Assembly: GCA_012719355.1 (NCBI GenBank) | Contig: JAAYAM010000183.1 | Coordinates: 1-56,444 of the forward strand | Length of the DNA: 56,444 bases | Direction of reading: 5' to 3' | Source of the DNA: Acidobacteriota bacterium | Lineage (GTDB): Bacteria > Acidobacteriota > UBA6911 | Shown here: positions 50,725-56,444 of the stretch, one piece after another | Layout: the number at the start of each line of letters is the position of its first letter | Numbering within the stretch: the stretch's first letter is position 1 | Position numbers and translations under genes: made by a program | The notes under the pieces: generated by a model | Seen by the model: the letters and a program-made list of their open reading frames with translations, nothing else | The model's database searches: none | Told to the model about the DNA's origin: nothing

Positions 50725-51402
50725 TCAGGGCGAAGGCGGCCCCACCCTGGCCTCCTGCTTGCGCAGCTTCTCCAGCTTTCGCAAACGTGTGAGCTCACGA
50801 CGTTGGGCGGCCCACTGCTTGCGCCTCCTGAGGATCTTGAGGCGCCTGCGCTCGCGATGTTTGATGTTGGTGCCAAGCTTTGACCAGAATTCCCGGAAGT
50901 ACTGGACCATGGACACCAGGGCAAAAAAGACGACAGCCCACAAAAGGACATTTGCGGTCGCCTGCACCCAGCCCGCATATTTGTGCCCCAGAATCAGGCC
51001 GACAACCGCTGCCACCTGGGTGACCATCTTCCCTTTTCCAAGGCTGGAAACATCGATGGAAAATCCTTCGTGGGCGGCTATGCCGCGCAGGCCGCTGACA
51101 GCGAATTCGCGTCCGATGATAATCGCGACCATCCAGGCAGGAGCGATTTTGAGTTGGACAAGGGCAACCAGCGCCGAAGAAATCAGCAGCTTGTCGGCAA
51201 TCGGATCGAGAAGCCGTCCCAGTGTCGTGACCTGCTTTCGCCTGCGTGCCAGGTACCCGTCCAGAAGGTCGGTCAGCGCAGCAGCCAGAAAAAGGCTTGC
51301 CCCCAGAAACGCCCAGGTCCTGATCTCCACGGTCAACAGCAGCGCCACGACGATCGGGACAAGGAAAATCCGGGCTAAGGTCAAGGCATTCGGCAGATTC
51401 AT
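50725..51402 (-). CDS. pgsA: CDP-diacylglycerol-glycerol-3-phosphate 3-phosphatidyltransferase
   Basis: 225-residue membrane enzyme of phosphatidylglycerol synthesis. The CDP-alcohol phosphotransferase motif D-G-x2-A-R-x8-G-x3-D-x3-D is perfect: D48, G49, A52, R53, G62, D66, D70. About six hydrophobic segments follow the NLPNALTLARI start. Unusually, the last 45 residues (about 175-225) are a strongly basic, charged tail rich in R and K, which most PgsA proteins lack. The gene is first of a run with AMMECR1 (19 bases gap), M50 protease and Usp. Confidence 0.92.
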   Translation of the reverse strand: MNLPNALTLARIFLVPIVVALLLTVEIRTWAFLGASLFLAAALTDLLDGYLARRRKQVTTLGRLLDPIADKLLISSALVALVQLKIAPAWMVAIIIGREFAVSGLRGIAAHEGFSIDVSSLGKGKMVTQVAAVVGLILGHKYAGWVQATANVLLWAVVFFALVSMVQYFREFWSKLGTNIKHRERRRLKILRRRKQWAAQRRELTRLRKLEKLRKQEARVGPPSP

Positions 51403-51532
51403 AGGTCAGATAAATCTATCACAAAATTGAGAAAACGGGATACAGTATGGATCATCATGATGCGCAGACCGGGATCGAGGTCCGGCACATGTGTGCTGTG
51501 GTATTATAAAACGTCTTGCGGAGGCATAAGAA

Positions 51533-52573
51533 GTGATCAAGGCACTTATACTCGCGGGAGGGAAAGGCGCGCGACTGCGCCCGCTGGCGCTTCACATTCC
51601 GAAACCGATAGTTCCGCTGGCCAATATACCTTTTCTTTTTTTCCAGATAGATCGGATAAAGCGGGCCGGCATAACCGAGATTATCCTCAGTCTCTCCTAT
51701 CAGCCGCGCAAGATCACCGACATCTTCGGCGATGGGATCAAATACGGCGTCACGATGCGGTATACGCACGAAGACCTGCCGAGGGGGACGGCCGGAGCTT
51801 TCAAGGCGGCAGAAAACCTGATAGACGACACGAGCATCGTCATGAACGGCGACGTCCTCAGTGATACGGATCTGCTTGAAGTCCTGGAATATCACAGATC
51901 CAGGAAAGCGGACGCCACCATCGTCGTCGCGCGCGTGATGAACCCGGTGGGCTATGGACTTGTCGAATCAGACTCCGATGGAAGGGTCCTGCGCTTCACC
52001 GAAAAGCCGCCCGAGGACGAAGTCACCGGTGACACCGTCAATGCGGGCATTTACATACTTGAACGCTCCATTCTCGAACGCATCCCGGCGGAAGGAGCGC
52101 AGAGCTTCGAACGCGAACTCTTCCCGGCCATGGTGCAGGATGGCGCGAGGGTGTACTCGTATCTGACTCACGGCTACTGGCAGGATATCGGCAGCCCGCA
52201 GAAGTACCTGGAAGCGACCTTCGGCGTCATATCTGGAAGAACCAAACTGCCTGTTTATCCTCAGAAAGCCTGTACACCGAATCATTGGGAAAAGCAGCAG
52301 GTGTCGATCGACAGTTTTTCCATTCTTGACGGCAAGTGCGTGATCAAACAGGGGGTCGCGATCGAAAACTCAGTTCTTGGAGAAGGGTGCCGCGTTGAGG
52401 CGGGGGCTCTGATCAAGGATTCGGTAATCTGGAGCGGCTCACGAATTCTGCCCAACGCCCGCATCGAGAGGGCTATAGTGGGCAGGCAGTGCCATATCGG
52501 CGAAGGGGCCCGCCTGCGTCCCGGAACCGTTCTGGGAGACAAATCGATAGTCTCCGATTTCAGCGTCATCTGA
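51533..52573 (+). CDS. Sugar-phosphate nucleotidyltransferase (mannose-1-phosphate guanylyltransferase-like)
   Basis: 346 residues with GTG start, preceded by GGAGG 8 bases upstream. The N-terminal nucleotidyltransferase domain shows LILAGGKGARLRPLALHIPKP, VMNGDVLSDTDL and VNAGIYILER. The C-terminus (about 255-346) is a left-handed beta helix of hexapeptide type. This arrangement is that of GDP-mannose pyrophosphorylase-like and glucose-1-phosphate transferase-like enzymes; the base and sugar are not certain. It would supply activated sugar for glycan or polysaccharide synthesis. Confidence 0.9.
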   Translation: MIKALILAGGKGARLRPLALHIPKPIVPLANIPFLFFQIDRIKRAGITEIILSLSYQPRKITDIFGDGIKYGVTMRYTHEDLPRGTAGAFKAAENLIDDTSIVMNGDVLSDTDLLEVLEYHRSRKADATIVVARVMNPVGYGLVESDSDGRVLRFTEKPPEDEVTGDTVNAGIYILERSILERIPAEGAQSFERELFPAMVQDGARVYSYLTHGYWQDIGSPQKYLEATFGVISGRTKLPVYPQKACTPNHWEKQQVSIDSFSILDGKCVIKQGVAIENSVLGEGCRVEAGALIKDSVIWSGSRILPNARIERAIVGRQCHIGEGARLRPGTVLGDKSIVSDFSVI

Positions 52574-52586
52574 CAGGGCAACTGAA

Positions 52587-52613
52587 AGCCCGGAACCTGG
52601 AAAGCGCCGGGCT
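52587..52613. terminator. Terminator hairpin between convergent genes
   Basis: AGCCCGG (52587-52593) and CCGGGCT (52607-52613) form a perfect 7-bp stem with a 13-base loop, followed by CTTGACTATTTTC. It lies between the nucleotidyltransferase stop and the stop of the convergent secreted protein gene. Confidence 0.55.
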
Positions 52614-52618
52614 CTTGA

Positions 52619-53431
52619 CTATTTTCTCACCACCATGTCGCCCGGGGAAATCTCTGAAAGGCTGTTGATCACCTTTGCAGTAGAAGCGCCCGCACCGACT
52701 TCCACGACCACGATATCTCCAAGGATTATGGGAGGAAGTGCGCGGCTCCGCAGCGCCGTAGTCATCTTCTCCTGATACCCGTTCCGCTCCCGGGAAGAAT
52801 AGGTCAGAAAGGCGCCGGCTCCGCCTGACGACATATCGTTCGGGTTGAACTCCGGATGCGGTCTGTAGATCGTGAACCTGTCCCCCAGTTTCACACCATC
52901 GCGGCTGCCCAGCCCTATGAAGCAGAACTGGCCCTGCCCAATCATCCGGGAGTCATCCTTGCCCAGCAGAATCGATCCGGTCAGACCGGTACCGATCGGA
53001 GTCAGGGAATTCGAAAGATCTCCCTTGAACTCGATGGCGGGTTTTTCGATGTAAGGAATCACCAGATCGCCCTTGATTATCCCCTGGCATGCGGACAGAA
53101 CACGCGCCACGGCGTTCCCTTTCCCGACCTTTTCGATCCGGATTTTGCCGATATCTTTGAAGTAGGTTCCCAGCACAACGTGCGTCGAAGGATCGTCAAT
53201 GGTACCTTCGAGCCTGACCACCTTGTGCACAGTCCCAGGTTTCAGATCGGTCAGATGCGGCCCGTTCAGATAGAGAATCTGTCCGGGACTTGCCAGCGTC
53301 GTGGTGCCTTCGTTGTCCACCCCGGCCACATAAACGTCGGCTGATATTGCCTCTTCCCGGATCGAACCCACGCAACTGAGTTCACCGGGAATCACTACCT
53401 GCATAGCAAGAAGTAAAAATAGTGTGAGCAT
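52619..53431 (-). CDS. Secreted beta-rich protein, unknown family
   Basis: 270 residues from an ATG at 53431, chosen because a signal-like segment (LTLFLLLAMQVVIPGELSC) then starts the protein; a longer reading frame to 53503 has no better signal. The mature part is rich in short strands with repeated turns such as GDLVIPY, LGDRFTIYRP and LGDIVVVEVG, ending ISPGDMVV. This recalls SH3-like barrels of flagellar-assembly (FlgT-type) or LysM-associated proteins, but no flagellar gene is near. Function is unknown. A cysteine after the signal segment leaves a lipoprotein possible but not supported. Confidence 0.55.
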   Translation of the reverse strand: MLTLFLLLAMQVVIPGELSCVGSIREEAISADVYVAGVDNEGTTTLASPGQILYLNGPHLTDLKPGTVHKVVRLEGTIDDPSTHVVLGTYFKDIGKIRIEKVGKGNAVARVLSACQGIIKGDLVIPYIEKPAIEFKGDLSNSLTPIGTGLTGSILLGKDDSRMIGQGQFCFIGLGSRDGVKLGDRFTIYRPHPEFNPNDMSSGGAGAFLTYSSRERNGYQEKMTTALRSRALPPIILGDIVVVEVGAGASTAKVINSLSEISPGDMVVRK

Positions 53432-53504
53432 ACGGAGTACATCGGCAGAATGTGAGGAAATATTTAAGGAAAGTTTTGCCTCAACAGCAGGAATTCCGTT
53501 CAAT

Positions 53505-53551
53505 GTCGGTCGTCCCTCCGGGACGACCGACCGGGGTACGGGCTTCGTACC
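53505..53551. repeat. Tandem palindromes after uvrC
   Basis: A perfect 12-bp stem with a 3-base loop (53505-53516 with 53520-53531, GTCGGTCGTCCC/GGGACGACCGAC) is followed by a second 6-bp hairpin (GGTACG/CGTACC, 53535-53540 and 53546-53551). They lie between the uvrC stop and the next gene on the minus strand. No T-run follows, so they may be a REP-like element or a structured mRNA end rather than a simple terminator. Confidence 0.55.
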
Positions 53552-53567
53552 GGGCTGAAGGTTTTAT

Positions 53568-55376
53568 TCAGGATTCCTGACTCCGGGTAAAATGTTCGAT
53601 GATCTGTGATGCGGCCTTGGGACCGACGTAGGGGGCAAGTTCGTCAAAGCCCGCCTTCTTGACGCGCTCGAGACTGCCGAAGGCACGCAGCAGAACCTTC
53701 TTCCTCACTTCGCCGATGCCCGGGATGTCCATCAGTTCCGAATCAAAGTCACGAAGTTCGCGGCGCTTCCGGTGATAGGAAACTGCAAACCTGTGCGCTT
53801 CGTCACGCATCATCTGGATCAGGTGCAACACGGGAGACTCTTTCGGCAGCCCCACCGGACTGTCTTCCCTCCCCTTCACAAAGAGAATCTCCTCTTTCTT
53901 GGCAATCGCCGCCACAAGCTGGTTCTCCAGCCCGAGATCATCAAGCGCCGAAACAGCCGCCGACAGCTGACCCTTGCCGCCGTCGATAAGGACGAGGTCG
54001 GGAAGATTCCCTTCATCGTCTTCGAGCGTATTCTCGTAATGCCGGTGAATCACCTCCCGCATCGCGGCGAAATCGTCCGGTCCTTTCACACTTTCTATTT
54101 TGAATTTCCGGTAGCCGCTTCGTTTCATCTCCCCGTTCACGCACAGCACCATGCTGGCGACAGTCTCGCTCCCCTGCACGTGGGAAATATCGAAGGTCTC
54201 GATGCGGCGCGGCAGGCTGTCTGTCTCCAGAATCTCCTGGAGCGGCTTCAGCAGTTCCTCGCCCTTGGCCTTGAGAATGCGAAAACGCGTATCGAACGAC
54301 ATGCGGGCGTTGCGCATGACAAGGTCGAGCATCTCCGATTTAAGACCCTGCCGCGGCGACCTTATATACACCCTGCTCCCCTTCCGCTCGGAAAGCCAGG
54401 CTTCCAGCACTTCGCTGTCTTCGATGTCTGCAGGAATATAGATTTCCTTCGGAGTGAATGAGTCCTGCAAATAGTACTGATTCAGCGCCTGGGAGAAGAA
54501 CTCGCCGGGATCGAACGACAGCAGATCCTCCCAGAAGAATTCGCGCCGTCCGACCACGCGTCCGCCGCGCATCGCAAATACTTCCAGTGCGAGCTGCGAA
54601 CCCTCCTGATGGTAGCCGAACAGGTCGCAGTCATCCTGCCCTTCCAGAATCATCTTCTGGCGTTCGGAGATGTCTTTGACCATCGCGATCCAGTCGCGGT
54701 ACATGGCGGCGGCCTCATAGAGCATTTCATCCGAGGCCCTGTTCATGCGCTGCTCAAGCTGCCGTATCAGTTCGTCCGTCCTGCCTGACAGGAGAAGCTT
54801 CACGTCTTCGACCGCCCGCCCATACTCTTCCCTGGTGCAGAGTCCCGCGACGCACGGCCCAAGGCAGCGCTTCATCTGGTAATCGAGGCAGGGACGAGAC
54901 ATCTTGCCGTTGATCTCGAGGTTGCAGGTGCGAAGTCTGAAATACTTGTTCACCAGCTTGATCGTCCGGCGCGCATACGACGCCGGCAGAAAGGGACCGA
55001 AATACAGAGCACCGTCTTTTCTGATCCGGCGGGTGATGAAGATCCTCGGAAACGGTTCGTTGACGGTCAACTTGAGATAAGGGAAACTCTTGTCGTCCTT
55101 CAGGTTTACGTTGTAGCGGGGCTGGTGCTTTTTGACCAGGGTCGATTCGAGGATTAAGGCTTCGACTTCGCTGTCTGTAACTATGTACTCGAGATCGGCG
55201 ATTTCCGAGACCAGGCGCTGAGTCTTGGTATCGAGCGGCCGGCTCTCCTGGAAGTACGAACGCACCCGGTGGCGCAGCGAGCGGGCCTTCCCTACGTAGA
55301 TAATCTTCCCCTGGGCGTTCTTGTAAACGTAAACGCCGGGTTCAACCGGTAGATGGTCCAGTTTCTGCTGAAGCAC
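53568..55376 (-). CDS. uvrC: UvrABC system excinuclease subunit C
   Basis: 602 residues, typical length. The N-terminal GIY-YIG nuclease domain has PVEPGVYVYKNAQGKIIYVGKA at about 9-30. The middle holds a short cysteine cluster (NLEINGKMSRPCLDYQMKRCLGPC) and the UVR segment. The RNase-H-like C-terminal nuclease contains FDISHVQGSETVAS and VLIDGGKGQ. A helix-hairpin-helix pair (DIPGIGEVRKKVLL) ends it. It makes the two cuts in nucleotide excision repair. Confidence 0.97.
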   Translation of the reverse strand: MLQQKLDHLPVEPGVYVYKNAQGKIIYVGKARSLRHRVRSYFQESRPLDTKTQRLVSEIADLEYIVTDSEVEALILESTLVKKHQPRYNVNLKDDKSFPYLKLTVNEPFPRIFITRRIRKDGALYFGPFLPASYARRTIKLVNKYFRLRTCNLEINGKMSRPCLDYQMKRCLGPCVAGLCTREEYGRAVEDVKLLLSGRTDELIRQLEQRMNRASDEMLYEAAAMYRDWIAMVKDISERQKMILEGQDDCDLFGYHQEGSQLALEVFAMRGGRVVGRREFFWEDLLSFDPGEFFSQALNQYYLQDSFTPKEIYIPADIEDSEVLEAWLSERKGSRVYIRSPRQGLKSEMLDLVMRNARMSFDTRFRILKAKGEELLKPLQEILETDSLPRRIETFDISHVQGSETVASMVLCVNGEMKRSGYRKFKIESVKGPDDFAAMREVIHRHYENTLEDDEGNLPDLVLIDGGKGQLSAAVSALDDLGLENQLVAAIAKKEEILFVKGREDSPVGLPKESPVLHLIQMMRDEAHRFAVSYHRKRRELRDFDSELMDIPGIGEVRKKVLLRAFGSLERVKKAGFDELAPYVGPKAASQIIEHFTRSQES

Positions 55377-55422
55377 TTATTAACAGTAACACAAACAGGA
55401 GGTTGACAGATCCAGCCTGCTC

Positions 55423-55872
55423 TTACCGGGTCAGTCTCGCCTTCACCACTTCGCTGACTTTCGCGCCATCCACCGGACGCCCGGAAAAGCTCTCCCTGCA
55501 GGCCTTCATGATCTTTCCCATGTCCTTGATCGAGACGGTTCCCGCCTCCGCAATGACATCCCGGACAACCTGCTCGATCTCTTCGTCGCCCACCGCCTGC
55601 GGCAGGTATTCCTCAATCACCTTGATCTCGGCGCTCTCCCGGTCGGCAAGATCGAGCCGCCCCCCGCGGGTAAACTGCTCGACCGAATCCTTGCGCTGCC
55701 TGACCAGGCTGAGCAGCACCTGCACCGCCTGGGCGTCATCCAGTTCCTTGCGCAGATCGATCTCTTTGTTCTTCACTGCGGTCTTCATCATGCGCAGCAC
55801 GGCAAGGCGCTCCGCGTCCCTCGCTTTCATGGCCGCGGTCAGATCATCATTGATTCTGTCACGCAATCGCAT
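55423..55872 (-). CDS. GatB/YqeY domain protein
   Basis: 149 residues, full length for YqeY. It begins MRLRDRINDDLTAAMKARD and contains LRMMKTAVKNKEID and EEYLPQAVGDEEIEQVV; GRPVDGAKVSEVVKARL ends it. The domain resembles the tail of GatB, suggesting a tRNA-related role, though its function is unsettled. It lies 46 bases upstream of uvrC on the same strand. Confidence 0.93.
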   Translation of the reverse strand: MRLRDRINDDLTAAMKARDAERLAVLRMMKTAVKNKEIDLRKELDDAQAVQVLLSLVRQRKDSVEQFTRGGRLDLADRESAEIKVIEEYLPQAVGDEEIEQVVRDVIAEAGTVSIKDMGKIMKACRESFSGRPVDGAKVSEVVKARLTR

Positions 55873-55887
55873 ACAAACCTCCCATGA

Positions 55888-56444
55888 TCAGCGGCGGCTG
55901 ACATTTTCCAGAACGGCCAGCATCTCCTCGTGAATCCGGCCATTCGACGCGACCGTCTCGGCTTCATAGATAGATCCACGGCCGCCCGAGAAATTCGTAA
56001 CAGTGCCGCCGGCTTCCCTCACAATCAGGTATCCCGCTGCACAGTCCCAAGGATTCAGCTTGAGTTCCCAGAATCCGTCCAGACGGCCCGCGGCAACGTC
56101 GCACAGATCGAGCGCGGCCGAGCCGCTGCGCCTCAGTCCCTGGGTCCGCAGCGCGAAAGCGCAGAAGTTCTCGAGATTGGTCTGACTGCTGGTCCGGATA
56201 TCGTAAGGAAATCCGGTAGCAAGCAGGCTCGCTCCGAGAGACGGGACATCCGAAACCTTTATGGAAACGCCATTGCAGGCCGCGCCCGCACCACGCCTGG
56301 CGGTATACATGTCGTCATGCGTCGGGTCGAATACGACGCCCCATTCGACTTCCCCTTCGATCTCCAGTCCGATTGAAACGGAAAATGCCCGGTAGCCGTG
56401 GGCATAGTTGGTTGTGCCGTCAAGTGGATCGATTATCCACTTTA
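55888..56444 (-). CDS. suhB: Inositol monophosphatase family protein, 5' end missing
   Basis: The C-terminal 185 or so residues of an inositol-monophosphatase-like phosphatase; the N-terminus lies beyond the window edge. The last bases encode WIIDPLDGTTNYAHG, the metal-binding signature. NPWDCAAGYLIVREAGG is the second family motif. The stop at 55888 lies 15 bases before yqeY on the same strand. Members dephosphorylate inositol phosphates or related sugars; SuhB types also bind RNA polymerase in some bacteria. Confidence 0.9.
   Translation of the reverse strand, partial: KWIIDPLDGTTNYAHGYRAFSVSIGLEIEGEVEWGVVFDPTHDDMYTARRGAGAACNGVSIKVSDVPSLGASLLATGFPYDIRTSSQTNLENFCAFALRTQGLRRSGSAALDLCDVAAGRLDGFWELKLNPWDCAAGYLIVREAGGTVTNFSGGRGSIYEAETVASNGRIHEEMLAVLENVSRR

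Overview
The window reads as a chromosomal segment of a Gram-negative bacterium, most likely an Acidobacteriota relative. LpxC points to a lipid A outer membrane. The 46178-47158 product has the layout of the von Willebrand domain proteins common in Acidobacteria, and the long MoxR/DUF58/BatA/DUF4159/DUF4175 operon is also typical of that phylum. An aldehyde:ferredoxin oxidoreductase with its cofactor genes suggests an anaerobic or microaerobic life. The taxon is an inference; no rRNA gene is present. No tRNA, CRISPR array or prophage was found.

Layout. 1-623 is the wreck of a group II intron on the minus strand, next to a terminator hairpin. 1071-6323 holds lpxC, a cyclase/formamidase, a secreted protein, an HD-domain protein, an ACT-domain protein and a CPA2 antiporter. 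6467-12552 is a molybdenum/tungsten cofactor island: an HTH regulator with a PBP-like domain, aldehyde:ferredoxin oxidoreductase, MoeA, and a second MoeA fused to the same PBP-like domain. 12587-17363 has a class A penicillin-binding protein and a large orphan protein that looks like a decayed DUF6079/BrxC-type ATPase. 17349-22045 holds a GltD-like flavoprotein, an O-methyltransferase, a sugar aminotransferase and a UDP-glucuronate decarboxylase.

22145-37202 is a nearly continuous minus-strand operon of nine genes. In transcription order these are DUF4159, a VWA/amidotransferase-like membrane protein, a C13/caspase-like protease with an EF-hand, a TPR lipoprotein with a HEFAH metallopeptidase motif, a second DUF4159, MoxR, DUF58, BatA-like VWA and DUF4175. 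An M16-like protein without catalytic residues lies just upstream. The set looks like an envelope quality-control or assembly machine: an AAA+ ATPase and VWA adaptors in or under the membrane, with two protease-like proteins outside it.

38776-47995 carries a small membrane protein, a HEAT-cyclophilin lipoprotein, a TSUP exporter, a GNAT acetyltransferase, a second AAA+/VWA pair (ChlI-like ATPase and VWA protein), Mpl for peptidoglycan recycling, a VWFA protein and a sigma factor. 48084-56444 is mostly housekeeping: universal stress protein, site-2 protease, AMMECR1, pgsA, a sugar-nucleotide transferase, a secreted beta-rich protein, uvrC, yqeY and the 3' part of an inositol monophosphatase gene cut by the window edge.

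The best candidates for something undescribed are the protease-containing MoxR/VWA operon, the Walker-A-less DUF6079-like orphan, and the shared PBP-like sensor domain in the cofactor island.
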